DNA from: Amaurobius ferox
Lineage: Eukaryota > Arthropoda > Arachnida > Araneae > Amaurobiidae
Direction of reading: 5' to 3'
NCBI GenBank assembly: GCA_951213105.1
Contig: OX578144.1
Location: 79,223,801 to 79,287,800 of the forward strand
DNA: 64,000 bases
Shown: one piece after another, positions 47,648 to 58,996 of the stretch
How positions within the stretch are numbered: the first letter of the stretch is position 1
Layout of the letters: each line of letters starts with the position of its first letter
Program-made: the position numbers and the translations under genes
Notes under the pieces: model-generated
Database searches by the model: none
The model's input: the letters and a program-made list of their open reading frames with translations, nothing else
What the model was told of the DNA's origin: nothing

Positions 47648-48799
47648 CAGGGTGATTATAATTAAAGTTCCCAGTTTGAAAATGATTTCAAATAAAAAGC
47701 ACTGGTCAGAATTATTTTAAATTTTGCGTGAACACTCGTGAAGCAATGGAATTTTGTTTGGTGAAAAAAAAAACAGTAGTTCGAAAAGTCACCGCTAGGA
47801 GAATAATTGGCGCTTCGTCAGTCCACAAAACGTTCCAGGGCCATTCATCGCCCCCTTGTATCCGAGCCAGAAATTGAAGTGCGAACATTTCACTTGCAAC
47901 ATTGTCCGCAGGTAGCAACTGTTGAACATGTGTCAGTTTGTAAGGATAACATTTCAAAATGTGTTTCTAAACTTTTTGCAACGTAGTGGAGGGTACGTCT
48001 AATGATTGGACAATTCCACGTGCATTCGTAGATGCATTAGCTTTAAACTCTTCTTCTAACGCTGTAGCTACGTCTTCCACTATCTCTCCATCGACTGCTT
48101 TCCGTCCCCTGCCAGGTTTGATATCCAAAGAGCCAGTCTCTTCAAATTTTAAAATCATTTTACGCAAGCTTTTGCCACACAGAGGACCAGATTTTAACTT
48201 TTTCAACGTTCTGAACTTTCTAAGAGCTACTAAACAAGAGCTGTTATTCTCATAAAACAATTTGACAAGAGTACGATCTTTTATAGAGTCATTGCGACAG
48301 AACAATAGAGATTTTTCATTAAATTATGAGAAACAAGTTCCGCTTCATTGGAACGTCATTGTCTTATGAAAATTTACAGCAGCATTTGAAGAGCAATTAT
48401 GCAAAACAAGTTAAATCCACTTTTTGTGAAAAAAAGATACGGCTTACGTTTGCTTAGAGTTTAACATTGTTTCAATGGATGAATTTTTTCTTTCATTACT
48501 TGCATGCATATGATGATGAAAGATCGACTTTTAATTCAGTATTCGAAGGACAGCATATTGAACATTTATTGCGTCATTAGCCAATGAGTAAGTCGACGTT
48601 TATTACTTTTGTATTGCATTCTAGTGTAGTAAAGCGCCAATTATTTTCCTAGCGGCGACTTTTTGAACTACTGTTTTTTTCTGCACCAAAGAAAATTCCA
48701 TTGCTCCACGAGTGTTCACGCAAAATTTCATATTATTCTGACCAGTGCTTTTTATTTGAGACCATTTTCAAACCGAGAACTTTAATTATAATCAGCCTG
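47648..48799 (-). mobile_element. Tc1-like element, about 150-bp TIRs, TA duplication
   Basis: Left end CAGGGTGATTATAATTAAAG and, as complement, right end CAGGCTGATTATAATTAAAG. Similarity continues for about 150 bp inward on each side, past GTGAACACTCGTG and GCAATGGAATTTT. TA lies at 47646-47647 and 48800-48801. At 1152 bp it is too short for a full transposase and has lost the C-terminal half. The empty site is known from the F4 copy next door. Confidence 0.88.
47712..48305 (-). pseudogene. Tc1/mariner-type transposase, DUF4817 N-terminus, truncated
   Basis: From an ATG at 48305 the frame gives a helix-turn-helix region: LVKLFYENNSSCLVALRKFR, then KMILKFEETGSLDIKPGRGR, as in DUF4817 proteins that are common in arthropod transposons. 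One in-frame TAG (47967-47969) interrupts it. The same frame continues with LQFLARIQGGDEWPWNVLWT + DEA, holding the first catalytic Asp in WTDEA, and then runs into the left TIR. The second and third acidic residues are missing. Not functional. Confidence 0.8.
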
Positions 48800-48845
48800 T
48801 ATAATGATTTTGAAAAGTGCTGAAATTCGAATTTGCATGACTTTG

Positions 48846-49038
48846 CAGTCATATGACTTTTGCTATAGATTGAAATTTGTTGCTTTTCCTATTATACATA
48901 GTATAATGATTTGGAAAAGTGCTGAAATTCGAATTTGCAACCTGGATGTACACGTTTTTGACACCTCAAAACACGAATCAACTATTTTTAGTGTAATATC
49001 AGTGTGTGTTTACAAGGTATTGTTTCAAATACTTTATA
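48846..49038 (+). mobile_element. F4 repeat copy 2
   Basis: GATTGAAATTTGTTGCTTTT, CCTATTATACATAGTATAAT and GGAAAAGTGCTGAAATTCGA; then TGTACACGTTTTTGACACC, AACTATTTTTAGTGTAATAT and a short TG tract. The order of blocks mirrors F2 (TACACGTTTCGAGACC, AACTATTTTTAGCGTGACGT, TG tract). Copy 1 has its hairpin and lead at 47620-47647 plus 48800-48835. Mariner interrupts the distal part. Confidence 0.65.
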
Positions 49039-50228
49039 CGAGGGTCAATCTGAAATTTTGGGGACAGGGGCAGACGGTATGCGCTAGAAAAAAAATTATT
49101 GGTCGGATAATTTGTGGCAACAATTAAAATTTAGCTATCGTAGAATAAATTTTGAAAGAAAAGGAAATTGAGTTGACGCGAAAGCATTATCGAGCTATGA
49201 TTTTAAAGCGGGGCTAAATCGAGAGAAATGTCTTCAACGACTACAATTAGCATATGGAAATGATGCTCCATCTTGTGCCACTGTATTCAGATGGTTTACA
49301 GAGCTTAGAAAAAGGGATCGAAATTCTCTCCTGGATGAAGAACAAACACACAGGAAGACCTTTGTCAGCTGTAGTCCCATAAAATGTGTCGGCCATTTGA
49401 AAAATGTTAATTGATGATAATCGCTGTACCTACGAAATGACACAGAAGGAACTTAACATTGGATCCGCAGCTATACGTAAAATTATTCTTGAAGAACTAA
49501 CTGCATATGAAAAAATTAGTTTCCCCATAATTTAACAAAACACAAGCGGAGCGTGTCAGAATCAGTAAAGAAACCCTAAAATTACTTAATGACGGTGGAC
49601 ACCACATTATTTCTAAAATCACAACTGGTGATGAAACGTGCATACCGTTTTTTGACGTTCCAACACGTCTAGAAAGTAAAGCATGGGTCTTTGAAAATGA
49701 CCGCAAACCAACAATGTTGAAAAGGCAACGGGAAAAGTAATGTATGCCGTGTTCTTCAGAAGTACAGGTCTGGTCAAAGCCATAACGCTAGAGGGATAGA
49801 AGACAGTTACAGCCAACTGGTACACCACTAAGTTTCTTCCAGAAATTCTTCAGGAAGTGAATGTTAGGGAACTCATGCTTCACTATGACAATGCATCTTC
49901 TCATTCAGCAAGAATGACAGTCAAATTTCTTGAACAAAAAAAGATCAAAGTGATAGAACATCCACCTTATTCTCCTGATCTTGCTATGTGTGACTTTCGG
50001 CTATTTTTTAATTTAAAAAATTTCATTCCGAAGATGAGATTGATTGGGCTATAAAAGCATATTTTTCATAGATTCCAAGAAATGGATGGCTTGAAGCATT
50101 TAATCTTTGGAAAATTCGCCTACAAAAGTGCACTGATGTTGGAGGGGAGTATTTTGAACAATCCTCAGAGTTGGTTAGTTTAATTTGTACCATTTAGCCA
50201 TATTTCAAAAATTTCAGCGTGACCCTCG
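49039..50228 (+). mobile_element. mariner element, degenerate
   Basis: Ends CGAGGGTCAATCTGAAATTT and, on the right, complement CGAGGGTCACGCTGAAATTT, flanked by TA (49037-49038 and 50229-50230). At 1190 bp it is slightly short of the usual 1.3 kb. The body encodes a broken DD34D transposase on the plus strand. Confidence 0.9.
49150..50180 (+). pseudogene. mariner transposase, DD34D, multiply broken
   Basis: Recognisable in three frames. The N-terminal HTH region is IELTRKHYRAMILK, then QRLQLAYGNDAPSCATVFRW. The first catalytic Asp is in ITTGDETC (codon 49630-49632), the second in LMLHYDNASSHSAR (49887-49889) and the third in HPPYSPDLAMCDFR (49992-49994). Exactly 34 residues separate the last two, so it is a DD34D mariner. 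Several stops and at least two frameshifts separate the parts, including between Asp 1 and Asp 2. Dead copy. Confidence 0.88.
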
Positions 50229-50229
50229 T

Positions 50230-50372
50230 ATGATGTCGTTCATTGTATTAAATGCATCAGGGTTTAAAAATATTCTCTCTCTCTTTTTGAAATTTTGATA
50301 CCTGTTAATTTTTATACCATCAAATACCTGATATGATGCCGTTCATTGTATTAAATGCATCAGTGTTTAAAA
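50230..50372. repeat. Tandem duplication, about 102-bp period
   Basis: ATGATGTCGTTCATTGTATT + AAATGCATCAG at 50231 returns at about 50333, with a (CT)n tract after each copy. Confidence 0.75.
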
Positions 50373-50391
50373 GTCTCTCTTTCTCTCTCTC

Positions 50392-50392
<1 letters not shown>

Positions 50393-50427
<35 letters not shown>
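50393..50427. repeat. (TA)n microsatellite
   Basis: About 35 bp of TA after a (CT)n tract. Confidence 0.92.
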
Positions 50428-50430
<3 letters not shown>

Positions 50431-52348
50431 ATATATTAACCAAATCAAATAATAACGAAATATTAAAATCCAACAAAACAGTTAAACCACGGCCACAATG
50501 CCGAAAAAAGAAATATTCAGCACTGGCTTAACTTTGGAGATTAATTAGACTAGACTCATTTCATTAGCTCAGCCACATGCTTGTTTCAGAATTGGCAATA
50601 GTAAGTTACTTTAAATACTAATGCAACAGACTACAAGCAAAGAGGAAGAATTGAATAAAAAAAGAAAGAAACTGGAAATTAAGAATTACCATTAACATGA
50701 GACAGAAATACTAAACTGCATGTGAAGTACGAGCAGAGCCGGAATGAAGATGGTCGAGAAGCATCCAGAACAAGATGACGAATAAGATCAAAGGGGGGGG
50801 GGGACTGTCGGTTACAGTGACGTTCCCCAAAACCCGTCCAGTGAATTAGAGCACGAGACAGAACAATTTACCATATAAGTGAAGCAGGATGAACAAGCAA
50901 GTGATGCTTAGAAGAAATGAATAAACGAGTATTCCACCATCACCATTATATAAGGGGTTGAAATCGTAGTATCAAATTGGCTAAAGTTACATATTTTTAG
51001 CGAAAATAATTTTCAAAATATTAAATATTTATTTATCTTATTTTCAAATTTATTGTTTTTCAATTTTTTATTTTACATTTTTATATAATCATATAATTAA
51101 GAAATTATAATAATTAGTGGGTTTTTTTAAAATCAAATTAGGCGCCATAGTTGGGAAGTCTTGAAGGTTATGGAGTGGTAGTTGATACGCTGAGTTAATA
51201 ATTTTAATTACGAAATTAGGAGGATATGCATTATTGGCTGCAGTATTTATAATTGTCATCATAAATTTTATTTATTCTGAGAACCTGGTTTGATATGATA
51301 TTTCTAAACACTGATATATATAGACAAGAGTTAACTTGTTGAATTTTAGAGGTATTAAAGTTAAAACCTTGTCTTTTATCATATCAGTTTATAGCCAGAT
51401 TACAATTTTTTAAATTTAAGTCTAAAAAGTTTGCATCATTGGACTCATTATTACTGGCATTTAGTTGTAAATTATTAGGATAAAAATCTAAGACAAAAGA
51501 ATTATTATTATGGGATACACATATCATTTAAATATCTATACATTTGTAAATTATGCGACACTGGATTAATATAGTTTTTCTCATAGTAGTATAAATATAG
51601 ATTAGCCAATTATATATATTTGAAATTTTGGCGTGTAAACCTTGAAAACGTGAGGGGGGGGGGGGGCGGTATATGTATAGGGCTGAATCACCAAAGCTAA
51701 GCATAAGCTTCTTTTTTCGATATTCTTCCATAATCCATGAGCGAGAATCAATGCGACTTTTCGCGAAAAAAAAAATATATATAGTTTTGTTTTTAAATTT
51801 CTATTCAAACTCCATATTTTATATGCTTTTAGTAAAAGCAGAACGTAGTCCTGCTTTTAATGATCGTTTATTATAACCAGAGCAAACTAAAAAGATCATT
51901 TAAGTGGTTTCCAAGGCGACACTTGACTTGTATCTAATTCCATCTGATAAGGCAGAAGTTATAGCTCCTTTTTTATTTCCAGCAGCAGCTGTTTTGGCAT
52001 AGTGCGCTTACATACTCACGTAGGAATCAAGCAAAAATCCCGACGAATTATTAAAATATTCTAAGAATTATTCATTTACTTCTTGCTTCTGGAATACACC
52101 TGCTTCGTTGGAGCAGTTTTACCGCCTCTTTCTTTTTCTGTGGAGCAAGCAGATGGTACACGAATGACGAACGGGGCGTGCGGTTTTATGGGTTGTGCTC
52201 AGGTTTGATGGAACTCCATGGAGCTATGGAACTTAATGCATATGCTAGTAACATTCCAAGTTAGTTTGGGACTCATGCAAAGAAGCATATAGGATGTCAA
52301 GCGAAGTCACGGACCAGCCCAATAACACAAAAAGTATTAGGGGGTTAT
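50428..52348. other. Non-coding stretch
   Basis: G runs at 50794-50804 and 51653-51667. Short frames near 51528-51876 lack motifs. Confidence 0.5.
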
Positions 52349-52349
52349 C

Positions 52350-52438
<89 letters not shown>
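52349..52438. repeat. (TA)n microsatellite, about 90 bp
   Basis: The longest TA run in the window, directly next to a MITE end at 52439. Confidence 0.95.
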
Positions 52439-52441
<3 letters not shown>

Positions 52442-52692
52442 GGATGTATCTAGTGAAATGTGAGTGGTGGTTGATTTTTCAGAACAATTATAATTGCGAA
52501 TATAAAATTTCAAAACGAGCTTCGCATTAATTCGCACACACAAACAGTATTAGTACTGTATACTTTTATATTAAAGAAAAAAATTTGATAAAATTGAATA
52601 TAACTTTTTTTAAATGCAATTATAATATGTATATTTTTTTGGATGAGTGGTGGAAACCCCGACCTCCGCCGACCACTGTAGATACATCCCTG
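52439..52692. mobile_element. Small MITE with CAGGGATGTATCTA ends
   Basis: 14-bp perfect inverted ends, CAGGGATGTATCTA at left and TAGATACATCCCTG at right, enclosing 254 bp. GAGTGGTGG occurs as a direct repeat inside both ends. It lies between two (TA)n tracts, so the target duplication cannot be read. No coding sequence. Confidence 0.7.
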
Positions 52693-52844
52693 ATATATAT
52701 AATATATACATATATATATATATCGTGTATATATATACAAGGTAAGATAAAAAAGATCGGAGACTGTGCTGATATCGCCAACCCTGATTGGAGGAGAGGG
52801 GAACTAACTATTTTACCATGACGTAGAGGCACATGTGACGCGAG

Positions 52845-53285
52845 ATGGGAAAAGGAAGAAGCAGGTCCGCAGTGCAGGGTTTTCCCAGACAATGCGTGTC
52901 AGTGAACTGTAGTCGTTCGGGTTCGTCGAAAACGGAAACGGCGTTTGAAGAACAATGTGCGAATATCAAATTCTGCCAGCGTTTGTGGAAATCACCGACA
53001 GAAATTGCTGCAGCAGGTTCGTCGAAAACGGAAACTTCGTTTGAGGAACAATGTGCGAATATCAAATTCTGCCAGCGTTTGTGGAAATCACCGACAGAAT
53101 CCGACGGCTTGTCAGACAGCTTGTTTCTGAAAAATCCGACATGCAAAATGCTTCTCCGAAAAATGCTTGTAAAATCCAACAGCTTGTTTCTGAAAACGGA
53201 GATGGATAATATCTATAAACTCAGTCTACTTGACCTACAAGCTAAAAGATTAAAAAATAAAATAGAATCAAAAAATTTTACCTGA
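52845..53285 (+). pseudogene. mariner-type N-terminal domain, tandemly duplicated
   Basis: A 146-codon frame. Residues about 26-50 and 58-82 are two copies of SSKTETxFEEQCANIKFCQR + LWKSPTE, from a 96-bp exact tandem duplication in the DNA (52920-53004 and 53016-53100). The EEQxANIKFCxRLxKSPTE string matches the start of the HTH_48/GVQW-type domain of mariner transposases. What follows (SDSLFLKNPTCKMLLRKML...) is not mariner-like and has its own short repeats. I regard it as a rearranged transposon piece. A small expressed gene is possible but unsupported. Confidence 0.5.
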
Positions 53286-53802
53286 GAAAATTCTGCACAT
53301 GACCTGTCATAAAGCAATAAATAACGAGACTACTGTTGCCATTCGCAGGAGATAAAAGTGGAGATCAACTGTTGCCAATCGTGAGATATAAGTAACAGTA
53401 TTGCAAATAAGTATAAAAATGCTATAAAATCACCTGTAAAAGCTATAATGAAGAGGCGTGGAAAAAAACCTTTTTTTTCTTTTCGAAATTCGAAAAAAAA
53501 TTATAAATAACTGTTAAAGATTGGATAAACACTTGAGCTTCACTGCTAGCGGAAGCTCTTCAACTTTTCAACCCCCCCCCCCCCTCTCTTCGAAATTCGA
53601 AAGAAAGTTATAGATAATTGTTAAATTGTCACAAAATTAACCACTTCATTTTTTATTTAAAAGTGAATGATTTATAACTTACTTTGTATTATTATTATTA
53701 TACATTATTTTGTATTCTTTTGGAGATATCGCACGTTTTTGATTTAAAATAAAAAGTCATCAATAGATAAATTTGATCAGTAATGTCACATGAGTAAGCA
53801 CC
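53286..53802. other. Non-coding stretch
   Basis: C run at 53571-53583. CTCTTCGAAATTCGAAA-like text is repeated on both sides of it (53480 and 53586). Confidence 0.5.
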
Positions 53803-53860
53803 GTCCAAACAGTTACCTTACACCTTTCTGGTAGGTCGAACGGTCTGGGTCTCGGCAACA
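53803..53860 (+). mobile_element. 58-bp SINE tail with target duplication
   Basis: GTCCAAACAGTTACCTTACA, CTTTCTGGTAGGTCGAACGG, TCTGGGTCTCGGCAACA. Flanked by perfect ACATGAGTAAGCACC at 53788-53802 and 53861-53875. It is the shortest of the clear insertions and shows that the 3' tail alone can be inserted. Confidence 0.88.
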
Positions 53861-54129
53861 ACATGAGTAAGCACCTTATACGTATTTTTAAAACTACAAA
53901 CAAATTGGCACCATTGTTGGTGCAAACCATTGACTCCGTTTTTGATATTAGGAAGCAATATACAAATTCATTATCATTCCGTCCTTGAGATATTATGTAT
54001 GTCTATCTTTTTAAGTCTAAATTACATAAGATTTGAGACATAAGATTAAATGATATAAAAGACATGAGATTTGTTAGTTGGCTAAATGACGTAATTTGAA
54101 ACCTCTGCAACCCAGATATTATTTTAATA

Positions 54130-55260
54130 AACTATTAACATTTATATACACTCTAAGCTTTATACTACTAAGCTTTAAAATACATTTATATACTACATTA
54201 GCTTTAAGCTACATTTTTATACTAAGCTTTAAGGGTGAGTGTCAGTAAATCTTCTGCCCAATACGCGCTTTGTTAATTTTCGCGGCACACATTTTTCGCC
54301 AGAATTCTTCTCAAACAGTTGTGAAATATTTTCTGAAAGATAAAATGCAATGTTTAGATTATATTAAAACTAAATTTAATACCCAATAAAATATAGAATG
54401 TATTTTTTATTTCAATCCAAAATATTTTTGGTGCTGCCATCTGGTGTCTTAATTTAACTCATACCGATTAATTTTATTTTTTAATGAACATTTTTAAATA
54501 TCTATTCCTTCTAATACAGTATTAAATACGGCAACAGATCATATATAATAATGCCACAATCACGGAAAGGTAATTTCTCATTCTATAAATATTTGATAAG
54601 GGGATCTGAATGTACATCGCTGAGGACTGCAGTTTTGTCTTAAAGTTCCTTTGTCTTCAAGTCCAAGTTCAAGTTCAATTACGTTTCCGTGATTGTGGCA
54701 TTATTATATATAATCTGTTGTATTTAATAGTGTATTAGTAGGAATAGACATTTAGAAATATTCATTAAAAAATAAAAATAGTCGGCATGAATTAAATTAC
54801 GACAACAGATGGCAGCACCAAAAATATTTTGAATTAAAATAAAAAATGTATTCTTTGTTTTATTGGGTATTAAATTTTTAGTTTTAATATAATCTAAGCA
54901 TTGCATTTTATCTTTCAGAAAATATTTCGCAACTGTTTGAGCAGAATTTCGGTGAAAAATGTGTGCCGCGAAAGTTAACAAAGCGCAGATAGGGCAGAAG
55001 ATTTACTGACGCTCACCCTTAAGCTACATTTTTATACTAAGCTACTTTTATATACTACATTGAGCTTTAAGCTATATTTATATACTAAGCTTTAAGCAAC
55101 ATTTTTATACTAAGCTACTTTTATATACTACATTGAGCTTTAAGCTACATTTATATACTAAGCTTTAAGCTACATTTATATACTAAGCTTTAAGCTACAT
55201 TTATATACACTCTAAGCTTTTATAAACATTTATATACACTCTAAGCGTATAAAATAAACA
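54130..55260. repeat. AAGCTTTAAGCTACATTTATA minisatellite, split by a MITE
   Basis: Units of AAGCTTTAAGCTACATTTAT + ATACT at 54150-54232 and 55019-55250. The element at 54233-55018 sits between them at a TTAA that is part of each unit. Confidence 0.85.
54233..55018. mobile_element. TTAA-flanked foldback MITE, 786 bp
   Basis: TTAA at 54229-54232 and 55019-55022. Ends GGGTGAGTGTCAGTAAATCT and complement GGGTGAGCGTCAGTAAATCT. The arms pair over about 350 bp each, with ATAATGCCACAATCACGGAA near the centre matching TTCCGTGATTGTGGCATTAT. No coding sequence. Probably piggyBac- or Kolobok-related. Confidence 0.88.
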
Positions 55261-55424
55261 TATGTTAATAAAAGCGGCGATTATACGCAAAATAGGTAAA
55301 TTAATTCCAAGAAAAGTAAATAAAATGTATGGATTTCTACTGAAAAAATATTTTTAAAAGAATATAAGATGCTGAAGAAGTCTATTTTCAACGCATCTTA
55401 CTTTTAAAAAAATGAGTACAAGAG
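55261..55424. other. Short non-coding stretch
   Basis: Nothing recognised. Confidence 0.4.
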
Positions 55425-55560
55425 AAACAAATGTGTTGTGGGCACCACATAACTTTCCTCACAGACTTAAATTATTTTCATTCTTCTTTCTTTCATATGG
55501 ATTAAATTGAATTTGATTGCGCAACATTAAATGGATACTTTTTTAAATGTCAACGAAATA
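55425..55560 (-). mobile_element. F2-type end fragment
   Basis: GTGTTGTGGGCACCACATAA and CTTTCCTCACAGACTTAAAT resemble the complement of the F2 end (AGTCTGCAGGGAAAG, CATGTGCTGCCCACATC). Diverged. Confidence 0.5.
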
Positions 55561-55604
55561 TGGGGCTCTTTGGAGACATTTCACAAAATTCCGAATATAA
55601 AAAT

Positions 55605-55675
55605 ATGATGTGATCAGCGTATATTCCCTATATAATGCAATAAATTTACTTCTTTCACAGTGAAAAAATGATGTA
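55605..55675 (+). mobile_element. F1-type end fragment
   Basis: ATGATGTGATCAGCGTATAT + TCCCTATATAATGCAATAAA matches the first 60 bp of F1 with several changes. Confidence 0.55.
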
Positions 55676-55789
55676 TAAGATCTACAGCACAATGTTTTTC
55701 ATGTTGAATTTTACATTTGGCGCTTTTTCGAATAAAACTATTTCGAAGTACCAAATTAGCTTATATTTCGCGCAACTTTAAATTGATAT

Positions 55790-56275
55790 TTATCAATATT
55801 GACAGCATCCGCTATAAGCAACATAGGGCGGATGCAACACTAAATATAAAATATAAATAAATAAAAAAAAAAAAAAACTTTAATTATTATTTTAATTTTT
55901 ATTTTAAAAACTACCGAATATATTTTGATGAAATTTTTTTTATATATTTTATAGGATAATTTGAATATTTCCTAAAATTTTTGAAGCAATTTGTGAATTT
56001 AAAAAAAAAAATGTTTCGCTTAAAAAATATATAAAGAATTACGCCCCATAGGGTTCAATGTATTTCATATTTTTCAACCCGGGGTCAATCTAAAACTAAT
56101 TGGGTGATATTATTCATTTACATTCCCATATGTCTCACAGACCGTCTCAACAACATACTAAAATTTCATTTTGATAAAGTCATTTTTACGGCAGTTATCG
56201 TGCGAACGGACCGAAACAGACAGACAGAATGAACAAATTCATAAACACTTTTCAATTATGTTGTAAAGTGTTAAA
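55790..56275 (-). mobile_element. F3 repeat, truncated
   Basis: Complement of the F3 hairpin half: GGCAGTTATCGTGCGAACGG, CAGACAGACAG, and ACACTTTTCAATTATGTTGT + AAAGTGT at the end. The distal 800 bp are missing. It abuts an F2 copy directly. Confidence 0.78.
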
Positions 56276-56277
56276 AA

Positions 56278-56880
56278 TTACTTTCCCTACAACACGGGTA
56301 ATATATACGGAAAATGTTGGAATCGTGGCGAAAATCGAAACTCGAGTTTTTGACGGATATACACATTTCGAATACTCTAAAACACGAAAATACTATTTTC
56401 AGCGGGATTTGTATGTCTGTCTGCGCAATGTATGTATCGAATCTAGCAGAAAAACTAATTCACTAAATTTTACAGAATTTGGTAGATAAGTCACTTTTGG
56501 GTTACTCTAGTGCTGATTAAATTTTGGTACGATTCGGGAAAAAAGGATCTGCCTTTTTTGCGAAATGGTCCGCAAAAATCTGAAGTAAATGACCACATAT
56601 CTTAAATATGTTCGGCTCATACGTAATTTTTGACAATGAAATGAGAGACCAATCCCATTATTCTAGGGCGAATCGGCCATTTTGCAAGACCGACATTTTA
56701 AAATACATGACATCGCCAAAAGAAAATGAAAATATGATTTAAACTGCGACAGATTCAATTTTTAAAAAAATATGTCTATTCTAATTTGTGCAATTAAACT
56801 TCATTTAAAGAATTATGAAAGGGGTAAAGACGAATTTGAGTCTGTAGTAGAAGTCATGTGCTGTTCACATCGGATTTTTT
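56278..56880 (+). mobile_element. F2 repeat, diverged short copy
   Basis: ACTTTCCCTACAACACGGGT, CGAAACTCGAGTTTTTGACG, AACTAATTCACTAAATTTTA, AATTTGGTAGATAAGTCACT, ending TCATGTGCTGTTCACATCGG. More diverged from the array at 16.7-19.6 kb than those units are from each other. Confidence 0.75.
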
Positions 56881-56919
56881 ATAACAGGCTTTTCAAGGAC
56901 GTCCGATGAAGCTTTTGAA

Positions 56920-57100
56920 ATAAATAGTTGATTGTACACTGATATACTTAATTGTACCATAATATATAATAAATACTTGATTGTACACTGATATACTTGA
57001 TTGTACTATAATATATAATAAATAGTTGATTGTACACTGATATACTTGATTGTACTATAATATTATATAATAAATAGTCAATTGTGCATTGATATTTTAT
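56920..57100. repeat. Minisatellite, about 65-bp units
   Basis: Three units of AATAGTTGATTGTACACTGA + TATACTTGATTGTACTATAA + TATATAAT. Confidence 0.85.
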
Positions 57101-58183
57101 AACAGACACCCACGATGAAAACGTTTCTGTCCGGAAAAATTTAATTTCTCCATTTGAAAAAACATGGATAATAAATTAATCTACCGTTAAGAAAAGGGGA
57201 AAAAATGTTTTAAAGTAAGCAATTTAGGAAAAATCCCAGCTTTACGATCTGTACAATATACTGCTTCGGTCCGTTAATCACTATACTTAAGTTACGAGAA
57301 GTTTGGAGCGCGTAATAAATTAATTCCCTGAAAAATTGCTGCAATTTTCAACTTCTCGCTGATCTGATTGTTAAATTAATTGAATCGGAAATACGGCGAT
57401 GAAAAAAAAAACCCGCTCCATTTTGCTCTTAAAGGCAGTTGACATTTCTGTGTGTCTGTTAATAAAAATGGTGTGACGAGGCTTTTAACGATAATGGTAA
57501 CATAAATACAATTTTTATTTTTGATCGTTACCGGGGATGAACAAATCGTACGACATGCCAAGTTTTCACGAATGCAATTAAGTCACTATCCTAAGAATGA
57601 CGGCTGTGCGTGCCTTGGTATATTTTCAATGTTTTTGTGAAATCGGGTATTTGGTGCGCAGCTAATACCACGTTAATGGAATTCGCATGATGTGTGATAG
57701 CAAATGGAAAATTTTCTCCCGATGTTTTCTCGAATATGCTACTTTGAATGGCGACGAGTATGTGGTTTGAATAATAAACAGCGAAATGTGTTATAATTTT
57801 CATTGATTTCAAATAAATATCAAACCCGTATGTATTTCTTGCTGGTCCATGTCTGGTTTGAATAAACATTATAATTTAAATTTGGCTAGTGGCCACAGAC
57901 AAAAATTTTTGAAATTTTTTATAATCATGTTGGTATTGGCTCTATGGGTAAGTCTTGTCATGGGTAAGCTTGGACTCAGCTTATCTTTAGAACGCTTTAA
58001 ATAAATACAAAATAAGTTTGAAATTTTCAAATTTTAGATGTGTATTCTAAATTTTGGCGTTTCTTTGGCCGAACTTGAACATGTAGCATTTACCTCAACA
58101 ATTTTGTTGTAATAGGTAACATTCACATGACGTTAATGTAGGCATTCGATAGTAAACATAGTGCTACGCAATTGACGGCTTAT
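57101..58183. other. Stretch without recognised gene or repeat
   Basis: Frames at 57376-57561 and 57591-57869 (minus) have no domain. The segment looks unique, so it could hold part of a host gene, but I see no splice pattern. Confidence 0.4.
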
Positions 58184-58336
58184 TACTTTCCTTATATACA
58201 TAATGTACCTAGGTATAAGGAAAGTATTGTGACGGGGTCGAAAATTCCAATTCGAGTTTTCTACGGGAGACCACGTTTCAAGCATCCCTGATCACGAATC
58301 AAACATTTTTGAAATGATGTCTGTGTGTGTCTGTGA

Positions 58337-58371
<35 letters not shown>

Positions 58372-58996
58372 AGTCAGTGAGTCTGTGGAAACAACTGACG
58401 AACGAATGGACCGATTCGAACGAAATTTGGTACAAAAATCACAATCCATAAACACTGGAAGTCTATTGTTTTCATACGCAATCGAATGTTCAGAACCCCC
58501 CCCCCCCCCCCCCCCCTAAATTTTCGAGTGAAATTTTGAAAAAATCGTCAAAAAATCAAAACCGCTAATAAAGTTACGCAAATAGATATTTCTTATGTAA
58601 TTTTTCATTAGAAAACGATTGACATAAATTTTAGAACGCTAACATGAACCGTTCTCGAGATATTGCACATTTAAAAAAAAATATCAAAAAGTCATATAAA
58701 ATAAAATAAAATAAAATTTCCTATTGAGAAACATGTTCACTTTTCATATGTAATACCATGCGATAAATTTGGTGACATCATTCACGTGGAACTAGCTCGT
58801 TCCATTCAGGAAAAAAGATACTTTGAGTAATACTTTTGTATTTGAACGCCAATAGTCATTTATCTGCTGTAAGAATAACTTATTTCTAGGTCCTTAACGC
58901 TTGGCGAGATTTTGGCGACGAATTTGGAGGAATGTCGCCAACTTAGCGATATTTTTAATTCTTGCCAAATTAACAAAAATCTCGCCAAATGAATAA
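58184..58996 (-). mobile_element. F1 repeat, proximal part, split by F3
   Basis: Complement of F1 from its hairpin (ACTTTCCTTATATACATAAT, then ATAAGGAAAGTATTGTGACG) to CTCGCCAAATGAATAA. It includes a (TG)n tract at 58321-58370 and a C20 run at 58497-58516 in place of the usual AGGGGGG of F1. The rest of the copy is at 60294-60385. Confidence 0.83.

Noticed and set aside
47986..48255. 89-codon plus-strand frame
   Set aside because: Antisense shadow of the DUF4817 transposase fragment.
52294..52543. Tyr-Ile repeat proteins
   Set aside because: Translations of (TA)n; same for 34766-35017.
54724..54981. 85-codon minus frame
   Set aside because: Arises in the arm of the TTAA foldback element; its mirror in the other arm is broken.
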